DNA of 64,000 nucleotides from Tolypeutes matacus (GCA_026826555.1 JAKSZT010054458.1:3887569-3951568), one strand, 5' to 3'; numbered from the stretch's first letter, positions 36,339 to 48,744 are shown. The notes: a model not told the origin generated them from the letters alone. A program made the numbers and translations.

Positions 36339-38089
36339 ATATCAGTTTCCTGGGTCTCTATCTAGCAATTGCTGGGTCCCCTGGTAAGTCTATATTTGAC
36401 TTCCTTAGGAACAGCCAAACAGTCTGCCATAGTGGCTGTTTCATTCTACATTCCTACCAACACTGAATAAGCATTCCTATCTTTCCATGTCCTCTGCAAT
36501 ATTGACTTTTATGTCTTTTCAATAGCACCCAGTATAATAGGTGTGAAATGATATCTCATTGTAGTTTTTTTTTGTTTTTTTTTTTTTTTTTAAAGATTTT
36601 ATTTATTTATTCATTTATCCGCCCCCCCCTTGCTGCTTGTGCTTGCTGGGTCAGCTAACCATGCCGTGCAGGCGGGCTTGCCTTCACCAGGAGGCCCTGG
36701 GAACCGAACCCGGGCCTCCCATATGGTAAACGGGAGTCCTACTGATTAAGCCACAGCCGCTTCCCACTCATTGTAGTTTTGATTTGCATTTCTCTAATTG
36801 CTAGTGGTGTAGAACATTTTTTCATGTGTTTCTTCTCCATTTGTATTATTTCTTCTTTGGACAATTGTCTTTTCAAGTTTTTGCCCATTTTTAAAATCAG
36901 ATAGTTTGTCCTTTTCGTTGAGTTGTATGATCTCTTTACATATCATGGATACTAAACCCTTATCAGATATATGATTGCCAAATATTTTCTCCCATTGAGT
37001 CAGCTGCTTTTTCACATTCTGACAAAGTCCTTTGAGGTGAAAAAGTGTTTAATTTTGAGGAGGTCCCATTGATCTATTTTTTCCTTTTGTTGCCCATGCT
37101 TTGTGTGTAAGGTTTACCTAACTACTGCCTGCCACAAGATCTTGAAAATGTTTTCCTACAATTTCTTCCAGGAGTTTTATGGTTGTTGTTTTTAATATGT
37201 AGGTCCTTGATCCATTTTGAGTTAATTTTTGTTTAAGGTATGAGATAGGGGTCCTTTTAATTTCTTTTTGATATCACCATACAGTTCTCCCAGCACCAAT
37301 TGTTGAATAGACTGTTCTGACCCAAATGGGTGGGCTTGTTAAACATCACTTGATGGCAGATGTGAGGGCCAATTTCTGAGTTTACAATTCAGTTCCGTCG
37401 GTCAATCTGTCCTTATGCCAGTATCATGTTGTCTTACTACTGTAGCTAATGTTCATAGTAGAGTTATTCACAACAGCTAAACATTGGAAACAATTCAGGT
37501 GTCCATTAACTGATGAGTAGATAAACAAATTGGGGAGTATACACACATGATGGAATATTATGCATCGGTAAGAAGAAATGACTTTGTGAAACATATGGCA
37601 ACATGGAAGAACCTGGAGGATATTATGTTGAATGAAGCAAACCAGACACAAAAGGACAAATACTGTATGATTGAACTATTATGAACTAAATATATTATGT
37701 GAAATATGAATATGGATAATTTTGCTTATAAAAGACCATTTTTCTTTTAAGCTGAACAAATGTAGTTTAATACTACAAAATGTTAATATCAGACAAAAAA
37801 AATACATACTAAGGGAAGGAGATCAGACACAGAGCCTACTTAGTGTATGATTCTATTTGTATAAAATGTAAATATAAATCAATTTATAAAGATGAAATCG
37901 TATTAGTGGCTATGTAGGATTGGGGAAGGAATGCTAAGGGGTGTGAAGTCTTTCTTTTGGGAGTAATGAAATTTTTCTAAAATTTTTGAGATGGCAAATG
38001 TACAACATTGTGAATATACTAAAAGCCACTGATTATACACTTTGGATAGATCATGTGAATTGATCATATCTCAATAAAACTAATAAATA
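36339..38089 (+). mobile_element. Twin-primed L1 with inverted 5' segment
   Basis: The flanks match over 14 of 16 bases: AACAAGAAAATAACTG at 36323-36338 and AACAAGTAAATAATTG at 38090-38105. From about 36340 to 37445 the sequence is antisense ORF2; from about 37446 to 38089 it is sense ORF2 C-terminus (GGAATATTATGCATCGGTAA, near 37553), then 3' UTR and an AATAAA-containing A-rich tail. In L1 coordinates the inverted part ends just before the sense part starts, with roughly 45 bp lost at the junction by comparison with 33000-33070. A SINE lies inside the inverted part. Frames at 36794-37015 and 37424-37651 are broken ORF2 or antisense. Confidence 0.9.
36569..36766 (-). mobile_element. tRNA-derived SINE (DAS-like, long form) nested in the L1
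   Basis: Nearly the same sequence as the SINE at 2184-2366: T-rich edge with TTTATTTATTCATTTATCC, a GC-rich body, and a head ending in CCACAGCCGCTTCCC. A perfect 14-bp duplication, CTCATTGTAGTTTT, is at 36555-36568 and 36767-36780; it splits the conserved L1 block that encodes the same words elsewhere (near 26165). The SINE is therefore younger than this L1. Confidence 0.95.
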
Positions 38090-38105
38090 AACAAGTAAAT
38101 AATTG

Positions 38106-38230
38106 TGCAAGAATAGCCAGAAATAGGAGCTATGTACAGCTTGGGAAACAAAGAGATTGAGATGTGAAGAATTTTCTTGTTTGTTTGCTTTTTGTTTATT
38201 ATTATTATTGAAAAATAAAAATTCTTTAAT
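38106..38230. other. Short spacer between two L1s
   Basis: Holds an ATT run near 38200-38210. Nothing else recognised. Confidence 0.5.
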
Positions 38231-38610
38231 AATGATTGAATTTTTAAACACATAATCCTCTCAATTGATGCAGAAAGCACATTTGATAAAATACAGCACC
38301 TTTTCTTGATAAAAACTCTCCATAAGATAGGAATAGCAGGAAGCTTTTTCAATATGGTAGTGTGCATAAAGGAAAAACCTACAACTAGCATTGTACTCAA
38401 CAGTGAAAGACTGAAAGCTTTGCTGTTATGTTCAGAAACAAGACAAGCATACACAATGTCATGATTATTATTCAATACTTTCCTAGAAGTTCTAGTTAGA
38501 GCAATTAAGATAAAGAATTAAAAGGCACCCAAATAGGAAAGCAAGAAGTAAAGCTTTCAATATTTGCTGATGATAGGACCCTATATCTAGTATCTCCTAA
38601 AACATCCACA

Positions 38611-39534
38611 ACTATGTGATTATACCAAATACCATTGATTGTACACTTTGGATGAATTGTATGCTTTGTTATTATGTACCAATGAAATTGATTTGTTCTA
38701 AAAAACATTTTCTTCTAGCAGTTTCATGGTTGTAGCTTTTATATTTAAGCCTTTGATCCATTTTGAGTTAATTTTTGTATAAGGTGTGACATAGGGACCT
38801 TCCTTGTTTCTTTTGATATTGGATATCCATTTCTCCCAGTACCATTTGTCCATGAAGTTTTCAGACCAGCCAGCAAATGGTGGTCATTGATACACTTTTC
38901 CACGGAGGTTTTTCAATCCCCATATTCCTGTGTTTTGATAGCCAGAGCCGAGATTCAAAGTGGACTCTGCTTGCTGAATTCTCTGAAGAAAATCCCCCAA
39001 ATTTACTTTCCTTTTCCCTTGCAACAGCTGACAAGAAAGAAGTTGTCTGTTCTCTTCTCAGTCAGCTGCTGTGACCCCAGGATTTTACCAAGTATTAGTA
39101 TCTTGGGGACGGGTGAAGGGAGGCTTTCCTGGCCACTGTGGGGTTGCAGTAACTCTTGTTTGTTATTTCAGGTTCTTCTTTCTGTCCCTCACCCTCCTGG
39201 GAGCTGTGAAGCACTGTCCTGGTCTGCTGACCCCCAAAGTAGGTCCCTCAGACAGCTTTTGGCTCTTTCACCATTGTTTTTGTGAAAGAGTGGAGCCTTG
39301 CCTGCCTTCTCTGATGCCATCTTCTCACAATTCCAACACTAGTGATTTTTGCATATTAATCTTTTATTCTGCCAATTTACTGAACTCGTCTTAATTCTAG
39401 CAGCTTTGCTGTGGATTTTTGAGATTTCCTAGATATGGGAACATGTCATCAGGAAATAGTGAATGTTTTACTTCTGCCTTTAATTTCTTTTACTTGCCTA
39501 ATTGCTCTAGCAATCTTTGTCTTATACCTGATCA
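38611..39534 (-). mobile_element. L1 mosaic: antisense ORF2 and 5' UTR pieces
   Basis: From left to right: about 38613-38705, sense L1 3' UTR end with an A run; about 38715-38865, antisense ORF2 C-terminal region (TTTTGAGTTAATTTTTGTAT); about 38870-39335, antisense L1 5' UTR, aligning with 26850-27060; about 39340-39530, antisense reverse-transcriptase region. The last piece covers the same ORF2 zone that is present in sense at 38490-38610. Near the 5' UTR start the minus strand reads AAGATGGC (complement at 39316-39323), the core of the YY1 site usual at L1 5' ends. At least two L1 copies must have contributed. Confidence 0.65.
38887..39285 (+). other. Reading frame antisense to the L1 5' UTR (132 codons)
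   Basis: This plus-strand frame crosses the inverted L1 5' UTR, so it is antisense to that L1. Its C-terminal 95-100 codons align in frame with the minus frame at 26851-27399. An overlapping frame at 39071-39394 shows no such similarity. No known domain; its status as a protein is unproven. Confidence 0.22.
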
Positions 39535-40589
39535 AAGACATAAATATAAAAGTTGCAACTATAAAATTCCAAGAAGTAAATGTTGGCAAACATACTCAAG
39601 ATCTTGTGGTAGTCAGTGGTTGCTTAAACCTTACACCCAAAGCACGAACAATGAAAGAAAAAATATATAACATGATCTCCTCAAGTTAAACACTTTTCTG
39701 CTTCAAAGGACTTAAGGACTTTTTCAAGAAGGTGAAAAGACAACCTACTCAATGGGAGGAAATATTTGGAAATCACATATCCAATAAAGTTTTGATAATC
39801 ATATTATATAAAGTGATCATACAACTCAATTATAAAAATGCAAACAAGTAAGTTTAACAAAAAGCAAAAGACTTAAATTGTTATTTTCCAAAGAGGAAAT
39901 GCAAAAGACCAAAAAGCACATGAAAAAAAAAATGTTCACAGTGTTTAGCTATTAGGGAAATACAGATCAAAATTACACTGAGATATCATTTCATACCTTA
40001 TAGAATAGCCACTATTAAAAAAAAAAAAAAAACAAGACAAAACAGAAAACTACAACTGCTGAAGAGGATATGGAGAATTAGGAAAACTCCTTTAATATTA
40101 GTGGGAATGTATAATGGTGCAGCCTTTGTGGAATAGAGTTTGGCAGTTCTTCAAGAAACTAAATATAGAACTGCTATATGATCCAGCAATCCTATTACTA
40201 GTAATATACTTGGAAGAACTGAACACAAGAATTCAAACTGATATTTGCCCACCAATGTTCATAGCGGCATTATTCACAATTGCTAAGAGATGGAAGCAAC
40301 CCAACTGTCCATCAACCAATATGTGGATTTTTTAAAATGTTGTATATACATAAAATGGAATAATTTTCAGCTTAAAGAAGAAATGAAATCCAGATACATA
40401 AGCAACAATGATTAACCTAGAGCTTATTATGTTGCTTGAAATAAGTCAGACACAAAAGGACAAATATTGTATGGTCTCAATAATATGAATTATATATGAT
40501 GAGTAAACTTGTGGAAGTGAACTCTAAAGTATATATTACCAGGAGCTAGAACGTGAGTTGAGAATGGGAACAGATGCTTAAAGTACATT

Positions 40590-41326
40590 TCTTTTTTTTT
40601 TAAGGAGGTACCGGGGATTGAACCTTGAACCTCATACTTGGTGTGTCAGTTTGATATTATTTATGAATTCGAAAAAGAAATATTACGTTTGTAAACTTGT
40701 CTGTTTCTCTGGGCATAACACTTTGGTATTATTAGATTCAGCTGAGATGGCTTTGATTAAATTATGTTAAGATTAGGGTTTTGATTAGACAACATAATTA
40801 AGGTGTGCAGGGTTGATTCCCTACCCCCTTGTCCCCGCCCCCTTCGTGGGCTATATAAAGGGTTAATCAAACAAGAAGGCAAGAGCAGTAGATACACAGT
40901 GAAGATACACAGAGGATCCTGTGGTCCAAGAGGAGACACAAGCCTGATGGTTTACAGCTGACCTCATGAAGAGAACAGAGCAGCTGAGCATGGATAGAGA
41001 TAGGCCCCAGGAAAAGAGACAAATCTTATGCCAGCCTACAGCTGAGATTGGAAGAAGCTGGGACCACAGAGCCTTAAGAGGAAAGAGGAAGGCTGAAACC
41101 TTGTAGACATCACCCACCATCTTGCTTCAACACTTGTCGACAGAATTTGGTTAAGGAAGTAACCTTGTGTTGGACTCTTGAGGCCCTTTTGACTGTAAGC
41201 TTCTACCCCAAATAAATACCCTTTATAAAAGCTAACAGAGTTCTGGTCCTTTGCATCTGCACTCCTTTGGCTGACTAATACACTTGGAAAGCAGTCACTC
41301 AAACCACTGAGCTACACCTGCTCTCC
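40590..41326 (-). mobile_element. DAS-like SINE split by an LTR
   Basis: The left part (about 40590-40641) has the T-rich edge, then AAGGAGGTACCGGGGATTGA, the B-box region. The right part (41288-41326) has CACTGAGCTACACCTGCTCT, the A-box region. Removing 40642-41282 and one copy of CTTGG joins them into a normal short SINE. It sits in the 3' UTR of the L1 at 38231-42219. Confidence 0.88.
40642..41282 (+). mobile_element. Solo LTR, MaLR/ERVL-like, with 5-bp target duplication
   Basis: The 641-bp LTR begins TGTGTCAGTTTGATATTATT and ends GACTAATACA, with a perfect 5-bp duplication CTTGG at 40637-40641 and 41283-41287, the size expected for ERVL-class integration. A TATA-like CTATATAAAG is at 40851-40860 and AATAAA is at 41211-41216, as in a promoter- and terminator-bearing LTR. 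It matches 5626-6252 throughout. No internal genes are present, so it is a solo LTR. Minus frames at 40757-40939, 40863-41120 and 41036-41302 are chance frames. Confidence 0.85.
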
Positions 41327-42229
41327 AATGAATATAAAATTTTTAAAAGGTTTATAGTAAAAATTTAGAAATGAGTGATAGTAATACCTTATAGTAAGTA
41401 TAACTAACAATTTTGATTTATAAATGTGATAATACAGGAAAGGATAGTCTGTGTATATAATATGTCAATGGAAAGGAAGCTGGAGAGTAATGTAGGGACT
41501 ATATAACAGTGATTTTAGTGTTGGATGAAAGTTTTGGTTAATAGTATAAGCATAAGTAAGTTCTTCTTTTGTAAAACTGTTAAGAATATGGTGATAAATG
41601 GGTAAATTACAACTAATGTAACTTATGCATTATTTTTAACAATAATATTAATATATTTTTGCAGCAATGGCAAATAAGGTAATATATTAATTCAAAGGGA
41701 CAATGGGACAGATAAAGGATTATGAGATTTTTCATTTTGTAGTAATGAAAATGTTCTAAAATTGATTGAGGTGATGACAGCACAACTTGGAGATGAAAAT
41801 GAGAGCTACTGAGTGTACACTTTGAATGGATTGTATAAATCATGGGATTGTATAACACAATGAATTATATGGTGGAAGCAAGACTGGTTTACAGGAAAAA
41901 TATAAGAACATTCTCTCATGAACTATTATAAGTATATTTTACTAATACAGGGTGTCATTAACTGGTTGGGATAAATACACCAAATGTAAGATATTGACTA
42001 TATTCAGTAGTAATATTTTGATGATGATTTTTCATAGTTTGTAATAATTTTTTCGTAACAATGCAAAGTGTTGGTGGTTGAGGTGATGTGTGGAAACCCA
42101 CTATGTTGCTATGCGTATTTGTTTTGTAAGTTCACAATTTTTCTATAAATTTACTGCTTATATATGTTCATGTGTGAATTATAAACTTCAATAAAAAAGT
42201 TTAAAAAAGAAAATAACAGATTTTTTAAT

Positions 42230-43699
42230 GAGTAATTACCTTACTATATTTTTCTTTATTGCTTTCCTGAAATCACTCCTTAAATTTAAGCTTCTATCCT
42301 CAAATAATTCTGTATCTCTCTCCTGAGAGAATGTTTTTAACATGGCTCAAAATTACACCTAGGTCTCTTCACAATAGGGCTGAAAGAAAGTTTAGTGTTA
42401 CTCTTGGTAAAAGAGGCAACAACTGGAAGATTCTACATCTTTTTCACAGTTTTCCATTATTTCTTAATTACCATATAAACACTTCTTTCATTTTTTCTTC
42501 CTTATTCTGGTTTATTCTTCATTAATCATTTTCACTGAATACTTTGAACCATGGTTGTGTGTGTGTATGTAAATGTAACTGATTTCTTCTGTCTGTGTAA
42601 TAAATTAAATTTTGCTGAAAAAGATATTTTGCAATCTTCCTTTGTGATTTGGATTTTCAATAACACTTTGCAACATCAGTTTACTTTGGACTATTTTGGA
42701 GCTATGTTGTTATATGAATAATGATAAAAAACTGTGGTATCCTATTAAACTGAACTGTTTACTAACATGTACTGAACTTTATTACTCTAATAAGATTTTT
42801 CCTCTTTAAGCTTATTTTCCTTGATAACATAGCCATATCATATTTCATTGTTATAACTTGTTTGCTATATGTTTTCCCTTCCTTTCCTTTTTTAAAGTCT
42901 TTGTATTCTCATGATTTTGGTGTGCAACTTTAAATAATATATGGTTAAATTTTATTTTTTTCCAGTAAAATGCTGATCCTTTAAGATAGATTTTGCTCTA
43001 TTTATAATATTTGTTATTATAATCTATTCATCTGTATTGATATTTCCTCTCATTTTGTTCTTTTTATATATACATATAAATGTGCGTGTGTGTATATATA
43101 TATGTAATTTTATTCCTCATTCATATTTTTCATCTAACTTGGTAATTTTAATAAATTATTTCCATACTTTGTAGAATTTCCTAATTTTTTCATATAAAAT
43201 ATTTAATTTAAAATCTAATGTTACTGCAAGAATCCAATTCATTAAAAATATCTACCATTGTTTTTGAAAATTCAGGTCCACAGAATGCCTGAAAAATTTT
43301 GCCTAGATTTTTAGTTTGATTTCAATTTTCTCAACCTCACAAATAAGATAAATTGTTTCTGTATTATTGTGCACTTAATAGTGATTTAGATTTCCCCAAA
43401 TATTTACCATTATCTTTGCTCATTTTCTTTATTACTTACCAGACCGTCTACATTTTCAGACAAATAAAGTCTCTGAGTTTTTGTTTATCTGAAAAAAAAA
43501 ATCATTCTCAACTTCTCATTCTTCAAAGATTCTTTGTATTAATATGCCTCTGTGCTCAATGAGTGGCTCATTCTTTTCTTTCTAGTAAATAGACAAATAT
43601 GGAAGCTGAACTTAATTTATATGCTAGACATTTTTGCTTTAATACACAAAATATAGTATTAGCAAAATCATAATAACATGATAAAGATACTACCATACT
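42230..43699. other. Unannotated AT-rich stretch
   Basis: Contains short TG/TATA runs near 42555-42575 and 43070-43105. Frames at 42331-42525 and 43353-43562 have no recognised domain. Confidence 0.5.
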
Positions 43700-43912
43700 A
43701 CTTCTAGCTATCATTTTTAAGGAATGGCTGCAGTACTTGCATTTATTATGGAAAGTTCTCTCACACCTCTACAAGGTATATATTGTATGGGAGAACGGAG
43801 GCTCAATATGTTTAAGCAAGTAACAGGTAACAAAACTAATGATACAGAATCAAGATTTAAGTAAAGGTGTGTTTTAGACACTACATCTATGATTCTTCCT
43901 TTATATTGAGAT
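43700..43912 (-). repeat. MIR SINE
   Basis: The plus strand follows the antisense MIR order: CTCACACCTCTACAAGGTAT, GGGAGAACGGAGGCTCAATA, TGTTTAAGCAAGTAACAGGT, a CAGAATCAAGATTTAA block, and a TTAGACACTACATCTATGAT block near the head. Confidence 0.83.
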
Positions 43913-45244
43913 ACCTTAAAGGTCTGAGTCTCAAATTTTGTATTTACTAACTCAGTAAAATGTCTACATGTTTTAGGGTGACTAATCTGATTATTGACTT
44001 TTTATTTTCTCCAAATTGCAAAACAAAATAAGCAAAAAAAAAATCTTTCTTTTTTCAAAGAAAGGACTATTTTCTTATGACACTGTATGGTTAAAACCTT
44101 CATTATAAAAAGACAACTTTATATGGAATACCATCCGGTATCTCAAATTTCAAAGTGTTTTGGGTGTGAAGACAATTTTTATTATTTTAATTATATTAGT
44201 TATTATTGTTACTATTATTGTTGTTTTCATGCATAAATGATTCCACTGCATGGATTTAATATCCCTATAATTTAATTAATAGTTAATATTTCCAGGATTG
44301 GTCAGAGTTGTCCATTCCTTAATTGTAGTCATGGAACTTTTTTTTCTTTCCTCCAGTTTAAATGACAGAGATACTTAGCAGACTATGCCTATGAGAAACA
44401 TGATTTAATCACCAAAATTTATCAATCTAGGAAAAACTGAAGCCTGTCAATGCTTAAATCCTGATAATATTTTAATGGAAAACCCAGAAGAGTAAAAACT
44501 TTAAACACTTGGTTATATTTTCATCAATGTATGTAGATATATTTTATGATGAGTAAGACAGATAATTGGTAAAATGCCATAATGTATTACCACTTACTGA
44601 AATAGAACTTCTTTATGTAATCCATATATTTTGCTTTAGAAGACAAATTTACCTTAATAGGAGCTTAAAAATCTGCAGTATTCTTGAATCCATATCACAT
44701 TATTTTAATTAAAAATATAATTCAGTTGGTTCTCATTTTACACAAATGTAACACACGTGAATTCAGGTATATGCAAAAAGCAATAAAAAAAATAAAGGCA
44801 GAGAAAAAGAATTAAAATTAAAAATACTTCTATGATTAATTTTGTTTACTTATTTTTACTAGAATGTTTACTTGTGTTCTTTATAAAAAATGTGTGACAG
44901 GTATGTTTGTATAAGAAATACTTAAAAAGCAATGGAGTTTGCTATTATGCACAGTTTTCAACTTAGGCAAGGGGTCTTGGCAGGTATTGGTCATGTAAAA
45001 TCAGGTCAAACTGTATTAATTAACTGGCTATTCAGAAATAATTTAACCAAAAGTATGCTTTTGATCTTTGTTTACCTAAAATATTTTATTCAAATAAATA
45101 TGTTTAAAGAAGAACACAGAAAATATAACATAAAACAAAGATTCAAACACAGTGATTCCAAGAAAATACTTTAAAAATATTTAACTAGTTCCTCCATCTC
45201 GCCCTTTTTATTAGATTGACTCAAAATCAGTTTAATCAATCATC
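43913..45244. other. Unannotated AT-rich stretch
   Basis: No repeat recognised. The 80-codon plus frame at 44932-45174 has no known motif. Confidence 0.5.
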
Positions 45245-45599
45245 ATCAAAAGTACTGTTGTGGCAACGGATGTAGGCCATTTTAAATCAGCACACATCAC
45301 TCAGAACTGAGTGGGAGAGAGTGTGGTCTACAGTGTGAACTGTGGTCTATGGTTGGTGGCAAGGCTCCAGGATGTGTAAGTTCATTGAGGGTGGTGGGCC
45401 ATACTGTGGGAGATGTTTGTGTGGGATGTGGGGGGAAGTGTGGGAGGTGGGCAACATGGGAATCCCGGTGGGTTCCGTGTAATATTTTGGGTAATCTAAG
45501 CACCTCTTAAAATATATGTGTATATATATATAAATAACATTTTTGTAAGCAAATACACATATATGCATATATATTTATAAAAAATAAAAAATAAAAAAA
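45245..45599 (+). mobile_element. 5'-truncated L1 with an extended A/T-rich 3' end
   Basis: From about 45245 to 45510 it is L1 3' UTR: GGCAACGGATGTAGGCCATT, then GTGGGCAACATGGGAATCCC and GGTAATCTAAGCACCTCTTA. Beyond the usual end there is a further A/T-rich stretch with TATA repeats and TTTGTAAGCAAATACACATA, then an A-rich tail. The same extra stretch occurs inverted at 53880-53965. Minus frames at 45297-45503 and 45347-45568 are not genes. Confidence 0.8.
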
Positions 45600-47314
45600 T
45601 AAATAAAATGTTATTGAATAATTCAATTATTTATGTATTTATTTTGAGCATGAATTCAAGAGGAATTATTGTGTCCCTTTTGAATCCCTGTTTTAACAAC
45701 AACTCTGAAGGAATGTTTATCCAATATTTGAATTTTTCTTATAAGAATTTACATAATACAAACTACCACCAACAGAATGAGGTTATCCCATTAATCCATT
45801 TTAAAGCTTTCTTTATCCAAAAGATTTTTAATATAGATTAATTCAATATTTCCAGTAGTCATTATTGAAAATTAAATTTTATGTCATGATAAGATAATGC
45901 ATCATATAGGCTCATGGCCATGATATAAAATGTTTTCTTCTATGTATTTCTTCAATAGCAAGCAGTTTTGACAAGGGCTTGCTATCGTTCAGTTTGTAAT
46001 GAGGAGCAATACAACATGTGGAAAATATATTGTGTTAAAATTTTCATTTTAATTAAGAAACAATGAGTAAATTGCATCTTGTTTTTAGAATTGTCTTCCT
46101 ATTTCTTCAAATTAATTTTTATTCTAAGATAAGGTTTTTTGTTAGTGCAATAACTTCATAAGCAATAACTTCATAAATACAAATACTTATTACTTGGTTA
46201 AGATTAAAATGGTGACACTTACCAGGGGATAATTGTTCTCTGCCCTGGTGATTATTATTTTGATTATTTGAATCTATAAATGGAAATTCATCTTCAAGAT
46301 CAAACACAGTATTTGTTTGAAATAACAGATGTTTGTTTATAGGGCAGGAAAAAAGATTACATAAATTGCAGAGTGGCAAAATGAGAAAAGGGACAGCATT
46401 TAAATCCAATAAAATGGCACTTTTAGATGGAAACAATCATGAAATGCTTCATTAAAAATTCATTTGTTTAATTACAAATTAACTTACAAAGTTATAAAAC
46501 TTCAGTTTTCCTGAAGGAATCCTCAGCCGTTGGACACTGTGTTAAAGGATAGAATGGACTATCATTACACTGAGAAGGTCAATTTTATTGCTATTAACTA
46601 AATAACAGCAAAAATATTATCAGATAAAAGAATCAGTGAAAGATGATCTTTTGAAGAATGCTATACTTTTGAATATGTACATTTTTCAACAATTGACAAT
46701 ATATGATGGAATTTTCTTTTCATAAAATAATAAAGAATTTGGAAGTATATTTTTATGAGTCTTTTCTTATAATTCTCTGATAGATTAATAAAATAGGTGG
46801 CAAGTTTAGAATTCTGATTTTGAGTACAGGTGGAAATTTGGTTAATTTATTAAAAGTGTGCTTGCATGTTTTGTATGTGTGTAGACATGTCTCAGTGTAC
46901 ATTTGAATGGATATTTTAAATTATACCATTTTCTTTATGTTTTAAAATCAGTACTAAAATTGAATTGTAACTTTATTTTTTCTTTTCATTTATTTTATCC
47001 CTTCAACCGAATCAAACGGACTTCTATGAAATTACTGAATCATCTTTGAAAATGTTCAAGATTATTATTTGTTTCAGCATTTTTGTTATTATAAACTTTC
47101 TGCAATGTTAATTCATAAGTCTCTTTTATAAAGTTGCTTTGCTTTTGCTATTTTCATGTATCCTTGTATTTTCTATTTAATAAATAACAATTGTGCATCA
47201 GTCACATACACTTAAAAAGAAAAATATATTAGGGAAATTATAGAAGTATAAAAATCCTAATTCGTGGTAAATTATGAATGCTATGCTGTCCTAGGCAGTG
47301 ATCACTGTTTTCAA
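45600..47314. other. Unannotated AT-rich stretch
   Basis: No recognised repeat. The frames at 45608-45841 plus and 46119-46436 minus (105 codons) lack known domains. Confidence 0.5.
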
Positions 47315-47455
47315 ATATCCTCCTAGATGTTTTCCCATTTTAGCTTTTATATTTAAGTCTCTGATTCACTCCCAACTGATTTTCAGAAATGTTGTGAGCT
47401 TGCATTTGAGGGTCAATATTTTCCATATGGTTATCTAATTGAAGACAGCAACTTC
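47315..47455 (-). mobile_element. Old L1 ORF2 fragment
   Basis: The plus strand follows the antisense ORF2 C-terminal order: TCCTCCTAGATGTTTTCCCA, TTTATATTTAAGTCTCTGAT, a CCCAACTGATTTTCAGA block and CCATATGGTTATCTAATTG. Diverged. Confidence 0.6.
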
Positions 47456-48609
47456 ACATATTTTCTCTAGAAGAGTACAGAAGAAGAAAAATAGCATGAA
47501 ACCCACACCCACACCTTGCCTTGTAGACCAAGAATGACACAACTTAAATTAATTGTAAGTAAAATGAAATAAAACCAAATTTCAGTAATTGTTCTCTCAT
47601 GATTCCTCCTCAGTCCAAAAATTTGAGACAACTAAAGGAAGGTCGAGAATAAATGTGGAGAAAAGAAAAAGGATAAGCTTGCATGAGGCCAAAGTTCAAT
47701 CTAAAATCATTACAAGAAAGAGTCAAATAAAATATGAAAATAGTAAAGGGTCCTGGTCTATAAAGGTAAGTTATGTAACAGTTCATACAACATGAAATTA
47801 CAATCTTTGTACATAATATCTAGGGAAGAAAAAAGACAAAAGGAATGTCAAGCACCCTTTGGCAACTGCATGGTGAAGGGAAAAGGAAGCAAAAGATAAA
47901 ACATTCAAGATCTTACAAAAATAAAAAATATAAGGCAAAAGCACAACTTCTACAATGGAAAGAAACATAATCAACTAAAGATTGGGATTTTGCTATATTG
48001 AAATAGTGACAACCATTGAACTAACAATCTATAATCCACTTTATAAAAATAGATAAATATGAAAAAAAGAAAAAGGATATCATAGACAGTTCAAACATCA
48101 GAAAAAGAAATTCAACACACTCCCACCTAATGAAATTTCTCCCCTGCAAAATAACCATGAAGTAAAATAAAATTGTAAGATAACACCAAAAGCTGAATTG
48201 AATTTTTTGAACAAATATTTGCATACATGAAAAACACAGTGATTTAGAAATTTGAAAACTAGGAATAGACTTTGACAAAAAATGAGAAAAAATGGATGGA
48301 ATTCAGGAGATATATATAAGAATAATATAAAATTATCTCAAAGAAGATTGACTCTAAAATACCCAGATCAAAATAATTTTGAATATAAATTTAGTGGAAC
48401 TGAAGAAAATTGAGAAAGCCACTGCAAGACTAGGAAATTAAGAAAGAAGAAGGAAAAAGTAGTGCAAAAATGGTACAATGAACTAATACAGAAAAGACAG
48501 GTAGATCAGTTGTATTAGAAAGTTGCTTAACAATAAAATTAGTACATATAGAAATTTAGTATATTATAAAGTTGGCATCTCAAATTTCAGGGACATAGTT
48601 GGACATTTT
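47456..48609. other. A-rich stretch, possibly degenerate L1
   Basis: A-rich plus strand between two L1-like pieces, but no diagnostic block found. The frames at 47589-47795 plus and 48021-48278 minus are unassigned. Confidence 0.3.
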
Positions 48610-48624
48610 AAAAGTGGTGCTGAG

Positions 48625-48729
48625 GGGGCAGATGTGGCTCAAATGGTTGGGCGTCCGTCTGCCATATGGAGGGACCTGAGTTCAATCCCTGGGACCTCCC
48701 GGTAAAATAAAAAAATAAAAAATAAAAAT
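48625..48729 (+). mobile_element. tRNA-derived SINE (DAS-like, short form), sense
   Basis: This is the clearest copy: GGGGCAGATGTGGCTCAAAT with the A box, GGTTGGGCGTCCGTCTGCCA, then a B-box-like GAGTTCAATCCCT and GGGACCTCCCGG, followed by a TAAAATAAAAAAATAAAA tail. Its duplication AAAAGTGGTGCTGAG (48610-48624) pairs with AAAAGTGGTACTGAG (48730-48744). The head closely follows the armadillo DAS-SINE pattern and is the main reason for the xenarthran assignment. Confidence 0.93.
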
Positions 48730-48744
48730 AAAAGTGGTACTGAG

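Larger units (their letters stand above)
38231..42219 (+). mobile_element. Rearranged, 5'-truncated L1 with nested insertions
   Basis: Sense ORF2 reverse-transcriptase sequence lies at 38231-38610 (GATGCAGAAAGCACATTTGA, near 38268). A mosaic follows at 38611-39534. Sense ORF2 C-terminus runs from about 39535 to 40560 (CATAGCGGCATTATTCACAA, near 40260), then 3' UTR to about 42215, interrupted by a SINE that itself contains an LTR (40590-41326). A possible decayed duplication pairs ATTCTTTAAT at 38221-38230 with ATTTTTTAAT at 42220-42229. Coding frames are short and broken. The plus frame at 40114-40335 is an ORF2 C-terminal fragment. Confidence 0.78.

Noticed and set aside
40757..41302. Minus-strand frames of 60-88 codons as small genes
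   Set aside because: They lie inside a solo LTR and overlap each other in different frames.
46119..46436. 105-codon minus-strand frame in repeat-poor DNA
   Set aside because: No recognisable domain, no splice or promoter context, and such lengths occur by chance in 64 kb read in six frames.
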